From positions 47,265 through 111,264 of the forward strand of contig NMRB01000879.1 of assembly GCA_002633025.1 (NCBI GenBank): a DNA stretch of 64,000 nt, read 5' to 3'. The notes below the pieces were generated by a model, which did not search any database, was not told the DNA's origin, and saw only the letters and a program-made list of their open reading frames with translations. Source of the stretch: Notospermus geniculatus (Eukaryota; Nemertea; Pilidiophora; Heteronemertea; Lineidae). Shown piece after piece: positions 19,793 to 31,746 of the stretch. A program made the translations under genes and the position numbers. The first letter of the stretch is position 1, and each line of letters begins with the position of its first letter.

Positions 19793-20438
19793 CTTAACTG
19801 TCGGACATGTCCGAAGCAGAATGATTGCATCCGTTTATTCGTTGGCATTGATTGTTGAGCGTTAGCCTTGAAATACTATTGGAAATCGAAAAAAGTGCTT
19901 GCTATGAGTACTACTAGAACTCGAACTGAACAGAGTGCCCCCGCTGACACTCGTCATTTCGAACATAAATAATTCATCGGCCATTGCAAAATCGCCGTCT
20001 CTCAATACAGTGTGTGTGGTGAAATAGAGAACTGACCGATAAACGTTAAAGCGAGCTGATTTGTGTCAGATTTCTTTCGGCCAGAAAACGAGATAATTTA
20101 CCAAACAAATTCAAACGACGTCAACTCAGACCTTGTCAAAGGCCTGTTGCGTAATCCGAGATGTAATTGGCTGACTGTGGGTTTCGTGGTCGTGATCAAT
20201 TACGAGGTCAAGCATGTGTGAACATGACTGGACATTCTGGAAAAGACTTTAAGCGGACCACACACCATCCAATAATTATTATTGCACAATATGGGACCAA
20301 AATACTGTAATCCCTGCAATAAGCGGCCGCGGCTGGAAACCGAATTCACGCGAGATCATTGATTATACATGTTGGGTAGTCAATGGGGAATTCAAAAATC
20401 TCGGGCTGAGTAGGCCTGATTTTCAGTTGGTGTCGTAC
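19793..20438. other. Upstream region of LamG-like gene, unassigned
   Basis: No gene seen. The minus-strand promoter of the LamG gene should lie here; no clear TATA box was identified. Confidence 0.4.
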
Positions 20439-20568
20439 GGCCCCGATTGCATAGAAGTATACGGTATACGAAAATGCCTGTTAACAAAGGCTTTAAATGG
20501 ATTCACGACCGTGAAGCCATTGTTAACCGGCGTTTTCGTATGCCGTATACTTCTATGTAATCGGGGCC
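20439..20568. mobile_element. MITE with GGCCCCGATTGCATAGAAG inverted ends
   Basis: About 45 bp of inverted repeat on each side of a 40-bp core. A second, partial left end follows at 20571-20610. Confidence 0.85.
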
Positions 20569-20610
20569 TAAGGCCCCGATTTACATAGAAGTATACGGTA
20601 TTAGGCCTAC

Positions 20611-21311
20611 ATAGAGGTATAAGTATACGATAGAAGTACAGTGGAACCCTCTCTATTAAGGACACCTCTGGGACTGACGGCCATATTCATAAAGGGTGTT
20701 TTTCTCTTAGACGCGACTAACTAGCAAAAACGCTGACTAAACAGGGGATACTCGGACGTTCAAGTTAGACAGCATTTCATAAAGAGTGATTAGATCAAGA
20801 GACGTTTAACCAACGTACAAAAGTAGACACCCGCGTGCAAGTAACAAAAGACATGTTAAACGTCCCAAGGGGCTTGTTTATCTCGCGTACATACTGTCAT
20901 TTCGCCTTAGACGCGCTGAAGCTTCACAATGAATCCACTCCGTATCCTCGAATTAGGTGCAGAGGAAGCATGGGATGGGAAGAGGCAGAACGAAGGCAGC
21001 CTGTTGATTTGCGTGTTTTTACAGATCATACAAATCCGGGAATCACGTGCGACAGCATCCCATGCCACTTGCCTCTGATTGGCTGTTGCCTCTGATTGGC
21101 TATGTTTTGTTACAGATCGTCTTCGTTTTGTTAAAGAACGTCTCTGTTTTCTAAAAGCACGTCTGTGATTTTTGAATCTACGTCTGTATTTTGTCAACGT
21201 CTACTTTTTGCGGATATAACCGCCCAAATTTGGGGTCTGATTTGGGCCCTCTGATTTAGCCATCGAATCGTGTATGGGGAGAGGAGATGTCTAGAATCAT
21301 GACTGTGATGG
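20611..21311. other. Unassigned sequence
   Basis: Contains one orphan transposon-type end (CAGTGGAACCCTCTCTATTA at 20639). No gene recognised. Confidence 0.4.
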
Positions 21312-21517
21312 TGTTAACGCGTGTTTGAAACTGCCGCCAATGGAATGCTGCAACTGCGCCATCTATTATTCTTTCATTTAGTTTAGCTTGAGATCACGTG
21401 ACTAGACGAAGCAACATGTCTGACACGATTGAAAAATATACATGAGACGAACAAAAGTTATGTACGAAATTCAGTCTTGTTATTCTTTCAACGTGGAATT
21501 GGAGCAATTACGTTACA
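21312..21517 (+). repeat. BEL 5' LTR (start uncertain)
   Basis: The end at 21517 (ACGTTACA) is fixed because three copies diverge at the same point (21517, 27132, 30728). TGTTAACGCG at 21312 is only a candidate start. Confidence 0.55.
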
Positions 21518-21847
21518 GCTTTTTCAATCTGTGTCTACGGTAAACACGGTAAATGAACTAAAAACGAACGATTGTGTGAAGAACGGCCGATAAAGGTGAC
21601 TTGCACATTACGGTAGGGGGCGTATCGGTGCGGCCATGAGAGTTCTGTCGTTCGATGAAACTAGGCCAACGACGGCCTTGTGTGTTAAGGTGCCTCTCGC
21701 TGGAATGTACGGTTCTAAGGCATGAGTAACTCTGCTACATGATGAACACTTACGTTACGAACGGTTTGCTGTGAGTGACTCAGCGTTATTTCGCCGAATT
21801 CACCACGGTTGTGTGACTGTTTACTCTACGTTTAGTTCGTTCATCTG
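21518..21847 (+). other. BEL leader
   Basis: 330 bp between LTR and the first ATG frame; no clear primer-binding site recognised. Confidence 0.45.
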
Positions 21848-22903
21848 TTGATAGAGGGCTCTACGTGTACCGATTCGATCATGGCTAATCCAGTGTCTGA
21901 GGCTAAGAATGCGAGGGCTAGTCACAAGAGGAAAATCACTACTCTGATGAAGGAGAGTGATACGCTGCTAGCTTCAGGCGATGGCATACCAGACAGTGAA
22001 TATGGGACTCTTGCAGATAGGATTCGAGAACAATTAGGTAAATTAGAGGATGCGAATGACCTCGTCATTCGTACAAGATGTAAGGATCTGAAACCCGATG
22101 TTTATGACACTGATGAGAAATTAGAAAAGGCTGAACAGGAGGTGGCGGACAAAGAGGAGGCCTATCTTCACGAGATACTTGATAAAACGTTACCTGTGAT
22201 GCACACTCTGGTGAAGGCTGCGACCAAGGCTAAACTAAAGGATGTTACAACGAAGCCAACCCCTGTGTCATCAACGACTACTAGTGCACCGCGAATGGCT
22301 AAGTTGAAGTTTCCTACGTTTTCTGGCGATATTCGTGATTATGGACGGTTCAAAGAACTTTTCAAACATTTCTCAAAGCACCTCAACGAGACTGAGTGTC
22401 TTTATCAGCTAGTAGAATCAATGGAAAAGCAAACCGAGAAAAACAAAATTAAAGCTTGTATCAAGTTGAACAAGGCCTGGGAAATTTTGGATGAAGTGTA
22501 TGGAGATAAGGACAGGCTTGTCGAAGCATTATTCGGTGACCTTGAACGGATGACGTCGTATGGGACTACCAAGGGTAAAGCTGACCTCAAAGCGATGGAG
22601 AAATTTGTTGAACGACTACAGAACTTCACAACGCAGATTGAATCAATAGGTATGAGTAGTGATCTCAACGGAAGAATGATGGTTTCACAAGTACGTCGGA
22701 AACTACCTGAGGAACATCGTATTCAGTTTCTCCAGAATGTCGGTGAGGGTAAGGCTGCTGACTCCGTGCCCGGACTTGTGAAATGGCTACACTCATTGTT
22801 GATGCTACTGCAGAAAGCTAAGGTCCCTAATGAACAACAACAGCAACATTCCAACTCTGGTAAATCATCCGCGTCACAGAGATCAGTGAGTCAATGGAGA
22901 TAA
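21848..22903 (+). pseudogene. gag: BEL gag, N-terminal part up to the duplication
   Basis: 351 codons. The more probable initiator is the ATG at 21881 (MANPVSEAKNARASHKRKIT) or the one at 21848. It has a coiled-coil-like Lys/Glu-rich N-terminus and then MAKLKFPTFSGDIRDYGRFK, the conserved capsid-start motif of BEL gag proteins. The frame ends where the first 394-bp unit runs into the second. Confidence 0.85.
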
Positions 22904-23288
22904 GGACAGGCTTATCGAAGCATTATTCGGTGACCTTGAACGGATGACGTCGTATGGGATTACCAAGGGTAAAGCTGACCTCAAAGCGATGGAGAAGTTT
23001 GTTGAACGACTACAGAACTTCACAACGCAGATTGAATCGATAGGTATGAGTAGTGATCTCAACGGAAGAATCATGGTTTCACAAGTACGTCGGAAACTAC
23101 CTGAGGAACATCGTATTCAGTTTCTCCAGAATGTCGGTGAGGGTAAGGCTGCTGACTCCGTGCCCGGACTTGTGAAATGGCTACACTCATTGTTGATGCT
23201 ACTGCAGAAAGCTAAGGTCCCTTATGAACAACAACAGCAACATTCCAACTCTGGTAAATCATCCACGCCACACAGATCAGTGAGTCAC
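22501..23288 (+). repeat. 394-bp tandem duplication inside BEL gag
   Basis: Units 22501-22894 and 22895-23288, both starting TGGAGATAAGGACAGGCTT, differ at a few bases. The period is not a multiple of three, so gag is frameshifted. Same type of lesion as the 512-bp duplication in the gypsy RT. Confidence 0.95.
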
Positions 23289-26200
23289 TCAACGATGTCC
23301 CCTGGTCCTGGAGGGCAGAATGGTAAAAGCAACGAAAACAACACGAAAGGGGAGCAACGAGAAAAGGAACAGCTGCCGCCGAAGTGTCCCCTTCATCCTA
23401 AGGACTCAAATCACTACATCAAAGGTTGCCGCAAATTTCGCACTTTGTCTCAGGCAGAAAAGTTTGACGTTATGAATGCTAATGGTATATGTCACAGGTG
23501 TGGACACAATAACTGTGTTGCAGGGAAACGTCCATTCAACCATGAAGAATGTCAATTCATTGCTAACTGTCAGATACCGACGTGTGGAATGAATACGCAT
23601 TTCACATCCATCTGTCCGCGTGTTTATGGTGTAGAGGGGTATCGACACAACGATCGCAAACTGGTTACTCCGATGTCAAGTGGAAACGCAGGATTGAATG
23701 CCGACGCAAAAGAATTCCAGATACCAGTACAGAAAAGTTCCAGTCCTATGACTCACGAAGCTGACTGCAACGTAGGCGGTAAGGACGGAATTGGGATTAT
23801 TTGTGCTTTACCGACAGTCATGGGTTACTTGCGACACAATGGGAAGAAGACACTGGTGAGGATCCTACTTGATACTGGAAGCCAAATCTCGCTATTACGT
23901 GAGGGAATCGTCAAGTCGCAGGAAGGTCAGATGCAGGACTTCAGACTTACAACGGTAGGGGGAGACACCATCACTCGTAAACTTCGTGTGCTGGAGTGTG
24001 CATTGGAAAGTCTAGATGGGTCTTTCTCGCGAGATGTTCGTCTTACGGAGATGATGAAACCATGTGGAGATGCGCCGATTGTCACCAACGAGCAGATACG
24101 CCAGTACCCACACCTTGCCGATGTCAGCGTTGATGAAGCACCTGATAAAGTCATCGACGTCCTACTTGGGGTTGAGAATGGTGATCTGCTAACGTCGACT
24201 GAACGCGTCTTGGGTCCTAACGTTGATGATCCCGCCGCTGTGAAATGCCCATTTGGATGGTACGTGCAAGGTGGTTTGAGTTCTCACGATGTTCTCACAA
24301 ACGCCGCTGTCAATTACGTCGATATATCTGCTGTCAGTGAGTTCGAGGATTTCTTGGGAATCGAACGGATGGGAATCGAGCCAAAACGTTGTAAGTGCAC
24401 CGTGGAAGAAGAAGATAAAGCAGCAACTCAGTCTATGCGGGAAAGTGTCACTCGATTGGTTGACGGAAACTACCAAATCAGTCTGCCATGGAGAAAGTCG
24501 CCGCAAGGTTTACCGAACAACTACGATTACGCAGTCAAACGTCTGTTAAACTTGGAGAAACAGTTCAAAGATAAACCTACTGAATGGAAAACGTATTGCC
24601 GACAGATGGAAGACCAAGTCAAACGAGGCGTCGCTCGGATCGTACCAGCTACCGAGATGGAGGACGACATACGCGAAAATCGAAAGATGTGGTTTCTTCC
24701 TCACTTCGGGGTGCTCAAGGATTCCGCAACGACGCCAGTCCGTGTGGTGTATGATGGAAAGGCACGATATCAAGGACATTCTCTTAACGATTATCTGGCC
24801 AAAGGAGATAATCTGAACTCTAACCTGTTTGAAGTCGCACTACGCTTTCGAGAGTATGAAGTTGGAGTGATCGCAGATATCAGTAAAATGTTCCAGGCTG
24901 TCAAGGTCACCCCTGATGATGCGCGATTTCACCGTTACGTATTCCGCGAAAGTCCAGAGGATCCGATTCAGGTATTCGAATTGACTACAGTGACCTTTGG
25001 TGATAAACCATCACCAACCGCGGCTACTGTTGCCCTGCGCCATGTCGCCGCTGATAATGCACCAAACGATCAGGAAATCAGACAAGTTATTAATAACCAG
25101 TTTTATGTTGATGACCTGAGCGAGTCTGTCCGAAGTGTGGAGGCAGGAAAGAGACTGAGACAGACCCTCACTACGACCCTAGGAAAGGGTAACTTACGAA
25201 TTCGTAGTTGGTTGTCAAACAAGGAGGAGATATGCGAGCCCGAGTACTACCCGGCTGATGGAAATACAACGACTGTATTAGGTACAAAGTGGGATCTGGT
25301 CAATGATACGCTGCAAGTGAAAGATGTGTTGATGGGTGATTTCGCTCCAACTAAGCGCAACATTCTGAAGAAAACGGCTACATACTACGATATCTTTGGC
25401 ATGCTGTCAGGTGTCCTCATTCGACCGAAGATATTGTTGCAGAAACTGTGGACATTTGATATTGGTTGGGACACGCCACTCCAGCCAGAAAGTGATTTGT
25501 ACGTCTCACTGGAATCGATAAAACGAGATCTTGCTGACGTCAAAGATATCAAGATCGATCGTTGCCTCATTCCCAAGAAATTCCATGGAAAGTCACCGTT
25601 GCCTTACGTTTCACTCCACGGCGCGAGTGATGCTTCTGAAGACGCCATGGGAATTGGAGTTTGGTTGAGATGGTCGGAAACGGATGATGACGATGCAGAA
25701 CTGACATTTGTTTGTGCTCGAGCAAGGCTTACACCGTTAAAGCAGTTGAGTATGCCGAGGAAGGAACTCCAAGCGATACTTCTCTTAGCTCGCTTGATGC
25801 TCACAGTTCAGAGTGCACTTCGTCTGGAGATTGCATACAAGAGGATATGGACAGACAGTATGACCGCAATCAGTTGGCTTAGAGGACAATCCAAGTCCTT
25901 CAAGTCCTACGTAGCCTGTCGAGTTGGGGAGATCACTGTGGATTTTGATCCGAATCACGATGTCTCGTACGTACCCACAGATCAAAACTCTATTGATCTT
26001 GTCTCTCGCGGAGGAACAGCTGAACAGATGAAGAAGGTTATCGAGGGACCTACGTTCTTACGGGAACCTCCAGCATACTGGCCGTCGACGCCGAAGAATG
26101 TTCCAACAGTCAAGGACGACCCAGAACTCAAGAAGTTTCATGTACGTAATGCGAAGGTCCTGGCTGCTACATTGACAAAGTCTGAGCCCATTGTTGACCC

Positions 26201-26777
26201 ACGAAAATTCTCAAGTTGGAATCGTCTCGTCATGGTTACGGCACGAGTGCTGTCATTGAAGGATCTCTCGAAACGACTGTGGCTGAAGGAACTCGCCAGA
26301 AGGCTTGCTGAATTCCCACCGCGAAAGAGGATCAAGGAGGCTGAAGTGTATTGGATCCGTCACGCGCAGAAAGGTATCAATTTCGAGGACAACAACATAA
26401 TGAAGCTCCACCCTGTTTTGGATGAGAAAGAACAAGTCTACCGAGTTGGCGGGCGAATTCATAAGGCGCCTCTATCTTATGATATTCGTCACCCGTACTT
26501 GTTACCCAAGGGAAGTCACATTGGTCTGCTGATCGCACGCGAGAGACACAAGCATACTTTACATAGTGGACATCTTCGTACAGCTGTCGAGATACGGAAG
26601 ACATTTTGGATAGTTGGGGATATCAATCTCGCCAGACGTGTCGTACGTGAGTGTAAGATCTGCCGACGCTATCGTGGAAAGTCGCTCCAGCAGCAGATGG
26701 CTAACTTACCGTTGTGCCNCACCCCACCGTTCCACACTACGGTATGGACTACTTGGGACCAGTCAACGTCAAACTGA
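22944..26777 (+). pseudogene. pol: BEL Gag-Pol: zinc knuckle, protease, RT, RNase H, integrase N-terminus
   Basis: 1,277 codons. In order: duplicated gag segment; Cys/His cluster (CHRCGHNNC and following, about residues 175-225); protease VRILLDTGSQISLL (about residue 308); RT with WFLPHFGVLKD, GVIADISKMFQAV (motif A) and NQFYVDDLSESV (motif C, YVDD, about residue 722); RNase H (HGASDASEDAMG; PRKELQAILLLARL; IWTDSMTAISWL); integrase zinc domain (HSGHLRTAVEIRK ... CKICRRYRGK). It ends shortly after an unresolved base at 26719. Codon use resembles the surrounding genome. All catalytic residues I can check are present. Confidence 0.9.
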
Positions 26778-26995
26778 ATCGTAACACAGTCTCCAAGGGT
26801 TGGTGTGCGGTGTTTGTCTGCGCGGTGACCACGGCGGTTCACCTGACTTGTGTACAGGATCTGTCTACATCTGCGTTTCTACAAGCCCTAGAACGTTTCA
26901 TCAGCACGAGAGGTGCACCTGTACTCATCATCAGTGACAATGCAACGTGCTTTCGAGGTGCAACTGGGCCATCTATTATTATTCATTTAGTTTAG
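26714..26995 (+). pseudogene. BEL integrase core, truncated before catalytic Glu
   Basis: Continues integrase in another frame after the N at 26719: YGMDYLGPVN (first Asp), VTTAVHLTCVQD, and ISDNATCFRG (second Asp). At about 26960 the sequence switches directly into LTR sequence, so the catalytic Glu and the C-terminus are gone. Inactive. Confidence 0.9.
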
Positions 26996-27132
26996 TTTAG
27001 TTTGAAATCACGTGACTAGACGAAGCAACATGTCTGACACGATTGTAAAAATATACATGAGACGAACAAAAGTTATGTACGAAATTCAGTCTTGTCATTC
27101 TTTCAACGTGGAATTGGAGCAATTACGTTACA
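26960..27132 (+). repeat. BEL 3' LTR, 5'-truncated
   Basis: Matches 21350-21517 with few changes and a small tandem expansion of TTTAG. The first about 40 bp are missing because of the deletion that also removed the integrase end. Confidence 0.85.
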
Positions 27133-27657
27133 ACCTATATGGTGCGATCAAAGTATTACCAACCTTTACTTCTTTCTGACTGAACTGAAGTTCGTTTATA
27201 AATAGAGCGTCGCCATTTTGCAGTCATGTGACCCCCCCAAAATGGCCAATCAGCATGGCTGTAAACATCTGGATTCAAAATCAACCAATCAGCATCGATA
27301 CCAGGATTTCGGTATTCTCGTTACAAAAAATGTTGAGGTTGGTGTCAGTCTCTGTATTGCTGCGCATTTCGCGCATGGAGTTCGCGCATGCGTCTTACAG
27401 AGACTGAGTGCCTCAGTCTAGTGGAACGGGCGAAGATGGATGGGACTGACACTGAACAACAGTGAAAACCCATGCCTGGTGTAGCGTTTTTAGTCCTCTT
27501 ATGTAAGGTACTTCCGGAGGGTACGCCACAAGGTAGGATTCGTGAACAACTACTATGAACAACTAAGATTGATTAAAATATAAAGTACATGTATAACAAT
27601 TTATTATAAAACTTCCTTAAGACCAGAATACATGACAATCAACTTCCTTTCTTCCAC
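27133..27657. other. Unassigned sequence
   Basis: Has GTTTATAAATAGAGCGTCG (TATA-like, about 27193) followed by GCCATTTTG; no gene identified. Confidence 0.4.
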
Positions 27658-29194
27658 TGTAACGCACTAAGATGTCGAACTATTTGAGTTGTATCCAAGT
27701 TACAGATGAGACAGAACAAATATTAGAGATCCTTTTTACGTGCAATGATGTAGATGACATATGTATTACAACGATACGCCTATGTTCGGAGAAAGTGATG
27801 ACGTCATCACAATAGTTAAGCCGGGGCCACGGGACTAATAGTACTTCTCTACTACGAAACGCACCTGTTGATGTCAGATGAATGAATGACCCAACGTCCC
27901 GCCCGACGCGGTATTTATACAAAAATGACGTACCCACAATTCATTGCGGTACCCCGAAACGACCAATCACGGCGCAGGATTTTCAGAGTTTTTACAGGCC
28001 TAGAATACGCACCCCAAATTCAACACGCTATAACTTGAGAACCACAACAGATATCGAAAAACCCCACGGTCAAAATTTAGATAATAGATCCAAGAAATAT
28101 CCACGAAGGTCTGGTCGCAAAATATAAAGATTAACCCCAGTGGCCGAGACATTTACTGAGAGGGACGTGCCCGGGGCGGTACCAAAAATGAAACAATCGA
28201 GTTTACTCCTGACAACGGTTACCAATAGTTACCTGGCTACGGCACTGTAGGCCAAGGGTTACCGCGAACAAAGTAAGATTTCCGTACTTTTGCAAATTTA
28301 TCCAAGGTAAACCATTATACCATTTGAAAGCTGAGATTTTCTACTTTCATACACGTAAGTATCATAACCAGATTAAATTTATGGGTCTAGAAATTGACTC
28401 GAGAATCGCACGCGTTCACCGCGGCCGTAGCGTGAGACAGGGTGTCAAACATGGCGGGCGGCCCGGCCCGAAAGATTCCACAAAAGTTTCGCAAATTGCG
28501 ACAAGCAGACCAGGTGTCACGTCTTATGACGGAGATGAGGTAAAAGTTACAACTTATCTGAACAGAATGACACCAGCGGTAATGAAACATACAGGGTAGT
28601 TCCAAAAATATTAGGGAGTTTTCGCAAAGTCCCCGAAACGCCAACGCGTACGTCTATCCTTTTGTTCGGTGCTCTGTTCATGGCATCGAACAATGGGATT
28701 GGCGTTCCCATTGGCGTTTCGGGGGCTTTGCGAAAACTCCCTATTAACATGAAAAGTCGCGGACCGAAGATCGCGAAGTAGACCAAGGTCACAGAGGCCT
28801 AGTACATAATGTACAGCAGGCAGATTTTACCATTGCAGCATAGCGCAATACATAACACATTACGAGTGTACATCGGCATAGCAGCGGCCATGCCAAGTGT
28901 CAAAGGTCGTAGTGCATAACTCCCGGGAAATACAAACTGTACGTGAGACAACCTAACTGTAAAGATCTCTTAAATCTAGACCAACGTTAGAGAAACTTGC
29001 TAGTAATAGCGAAAAAGGGGTACCAGTACACACTTACTTAAAAGAGAGCTCATAAAGGTTAGAACCAAGGTCCAACAGAACGAAATTTAGGTAGGCTACA
29101 CAGCGGATCATGTGACTGAACTGACCTTTGAACTAAGATAGAAATAGACCTAGGCCCCATATAAAATTGATGTGATGGCACGATTTTTTACACA
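27658..29194 (-). repeat. LTR of a second, related gypsy family (minus strand)
   Basis: Read on the minus strand it starts TGTGTAAAAAATCG after a GGGGGGC tract and ends GTGCGTTACA. It has a TATA box (27911-27920) and shares CGTGGCCCCGG just downstream of TATA with the LTR at 8086-9525. It is 1,537 bp including a 128-bp MITE, so about 1.4 kb intact. Boundaries are inferred from these parallels. Confidence 0.5.
28614..28741. mobile_element. GGGAG-ended MITE (family C), TATTA flanks
   Basis: GGGAGTTTTCGCAAAGTCCC at the left, inverted at the right; TATTA on both sides (28609-28613, 28742-28746). Copies at 39861-39989 and 41631-41736. Confidence 0.9.
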
Positions 29195-30001
29195 GCCCCC
29201 CACAAGATTCATGTCACATGAATTTAACTATTACGAAATCATATAATTTTTATAGGCAAGTCCAAACAGTCAGAAAATAACTGGACGGATCGTCATGGAC
29301 GGACAGACCTCTAGTTGAACGAACGGATGTGAAACATCAGCTTCCTTCTTGGAGGGGAGCCCAATCAAAACGTTACGTATAACACGACAACGGACGGAGT
29401 TCCGTAATACGACATAGTAAATCCAACATACATGTAACGATAACAGTACCTAACGAGACGAACATCGAACTGCGACATCTGAACGTTATATTCACCAAAC
29501 GAACACGACGTAACGAACGTGCCCTTCACACCTATCGTTTGTATGAGGAGCCGATTGAAGAAAAACTAACGAAGCGTAAACTTTCCAACGAACACAATAC
29601 CTCCAAACGTCAGCAGCGTATTGTTAATCCAAGAGTGAACAGATTTTAACCTTCGGAAACATTGACGAATCCAAACAACGTAACGATGCGGGCCATCAAA
29701 ACTCAATTAACCGTTCCTTCCAACCAGTTGCGACTTCGTGAATAAAAGGAAAACACGGTAAAGCACTCACGAACAAATTAACGTTCCAACAAGCGAAAAC
29801 TACCACGAAAGATGCAACTTATCCACACACATGATGGGCACAAAACGAGCAGTGAACTCTCTCTTCGGAAACATCAATAATATATCCCGGTCATACTCTG
29901 TTTGTATGATTAGAAATTTACGAAAGAACAAACATTACTCCGTATCACATTATAATCCAACGACGATTCATCGGTTACATAACATGTATCCATAACCGAC
30001 A
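29195..30001 (-). other. 3' untranslated region of the minus-strand gypsy relative
   Basis: About 800 bp between the third-ORF stop and the LTR, comparable with 730 bp in the first element. No ORF of note. Confidence 0.5.
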
Positions 30002-30683
30002 TTACTCCTCGAACTTACCGGTTGATTTACTCCCATAAATCCACGTGCGCGTAGTCGTAACTATACGTCCGTTTGGGAACGTTTCCGTGGTAACGCGTCG
30101 ATACTCCCGTGGAACTAATCCAGCAGGATTAGGCCGTGTTCCAAGGTCGATCTTTCGTAGTCTGTATTTCATGTGATTCGTCCTTGGATCCTTCACTTCG
30201 CATAGAGGTTCCAATGGAATAATCTTAGGCTGCACCGCAGTCGCATCAGGCGAAGACGGCGGTGTTAAGCAAGGTTCATTGGCACACGGAATTGGTCCGG
30301 TTCGGGTCCGTAAAAAATCTTTCAAATGGACTTCAGCGTTGTCGTATCCGGAAAACTAGGGGCAAACGGACTGGAAACGGATCGGATCCGTGCGCCAATG
30401 AACCTTGCTTTACTCGTTTAACCTCACAGGTGGGTTGAGGCCCTGCGGGGGACTCATATGGGTACCGGTACTCCAACTGTAACCCGAGGGGGGTCGGGTG
30501 GTATACATGACCGTTCGATGGTGAGCCTACTACATATTCCTCTTCCAGCTCGGAAATGTCCTTCGCCCCCTTTTTTTCTTCGACTTCAGGTTCAACGTCA
30601 CTAATGTCACTGTCCATGGGCTCGTCCAATACAGGTGCACCGGGGTCCGAACGCACAACGGACGAACGGGGCTCGCATCTCAA
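30002..30683 (-). pseudogene. Third ORF of the second gypsy family, C-terminal part, split by a MITE
   Basis: Two minus-strand pieces, 30409-30683 and 30002-30268, separated by a 140-bp MITE. The first is acidic (DSDISDVEPEVEEKKG). The second carries PKIIPLEPLCEVKDPR and ends in PNGRIVTTTRTWIYG, matching the C-terminus of the ORF at 6152-7354 (PLDN..KPVDPR; PDGTIVTVTRTWRYG). The zinc-finger N-terminus is lost: the sequence breaks at about 30690. It shows the third ORF evolves as a family. Confidence 0.75.
30269..30408. mobile_element. MITE family A, TTAA-type (copy 1)
   Basis: Ends GCAAGGTTCATTGGCACACGG ... and inverse; left flank TTAA, right flank TTAC (one change). Same family as 41016-41155. 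Confidence 0.85.
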
Positions 30684-30690
30684 ATTATCA

Positions 30691-30728
30691 TTATTCTTTC
30701 AACGTGGAATTGGAGCAATTACGTTACA
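30691..30728 (+). repeat. Fragment of BEL LTR 3' end
   Basis: ATTCTTTCAACGTGGAATTG to ACGTTACA, 38 bp identical to the last bases of the BEL LTRs at 21517 and 27132. Confidence 0.8.
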
Positions 30729-31604
30729 ATGACTATGATTTTTCACAAGGATGTAGGCAGCGATTCGGATTATTTTGATTGGTGAATTAGGGGTATTTTA
30801 TGCCTAGATCTCGAAGCAGCTATTCATGTTTTAGGCCTACATATTTGCTGAAATTTCTTATCTTGACCCTATGTCCTGAATATAGGCAAACAATGAACAT
30901 CCTCATGGGCATGACTAGTAGGCCTACCAGAACCGATATCTTCTGACAGCGATATTCTGACTGTACGGCAACATTTAAAGGGTCAGTCTGCTGATGGTGT
31001 CAGTAGGCCTACATTCCACGGGAAGGCCTACTGATTTAAGGTGAGGTCTGGGTATTGGTGATATCAAGCAGATGTAGGCCTAAAGGCCACGGCGAGATAC
31101 GACCCCCTAAAGTCACCTAGTGCTCAAAACGTCGCTAGACTTGGCTCATACATGTATGGTTTAAAGCGATCTTTGTCGTGCCAGTCAAGGTGACTGGAGT
31201 CTTTTCTGAAATCTAGTGTGGAAAAGTGCCAGCCTGAAGAAGACCCCGGTTGGGGTCGAAAATTTGCTAAGTCCTGGAAGTTGACTTCTTGATATTTACC
31301 TATTTAGTCAAGGTGCCTGGAGAGAGAATCAAACGCCGCCATCTTGAATCTTTTACTTTACTCACATCGGGAGTTTATCGTCTACTAAGAGCATTTTTGC
31401 ACAAGGGGTGTGTCTTTGCTGCCTTCGAATAGCATTTAGAACACGGTCAACTGCAAATCTGGGCTTACCTAAGTCCCTTTAAATAACATCAACATGCATC
31501 ATAGGTATACACCAGTAGTCTTTTGTTCTTCCTATTTGTTTAAGTCGACTTGCATTTCATAGAGGCGGTTTCAGAACATGGAGCAGTCTCATGTGAGTGA
31601 ACTA
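30729..31604. other. Unassigned sequence rich in TAGGCCTAC
   Basis: No gene. It holds several TAGGCCTAC palindromes and a hammerhead-core-like motif at 31234-31263. Confidence 0.45.
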
Positions 31605-31691
31605 CAGGGTGGGCCAGAGAAAGCGTCCCTCGTACAATAACATTTCTATTGTTCCCTTTTGTTCGAGGGGCACTTTGTCAGGCCCACCCTG
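31605..31691. mobile_element. 87-bp MITE, CAGGGTGGGCC ends, TA flanks
   Basis: CAGGGTGGGCC ... GGCCCACCCTG flanked by TA on each side; Tc1/mariner-like by target site. Confidence 0.75.
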
Positions 31692-31746
31692 TAGTAGCCA
31701 GGCCATTGGCTCGTATTTATAAAAGTTAGCAAATGCTTTTCCTTAA

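Larger units (their letters stand above)
21312..27132 (+). mobile_element. BEL/Pao LTR retrotransposon, 3'-truncated and rejoined to LTR
   Basis: LTR-like repeats at 21350-21517 and 26960-27132 flank gag, protease, RT, RNase H and part of integrase in the single-polyprotein order typical of BEL/Pao. Breaks: a 394-bp duplication in gag, an undetermined base at 26719 with a frame change, and loss of everything from mid-integrase to the first part of the 3' LTR. Confidence 0.9.

Noticed and set aside
20639-20670. Transposon end CAGTGGAACCCTCTCTATTA
   Set aside because: Looks like a mariner/Tigger-type end but no partner end was found, so only noted.
27882-28127. 81-codon plus-strand frame with basic C-terminus
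   Set aside because: Lies inside the inferred minus-strand LTR; no domain.
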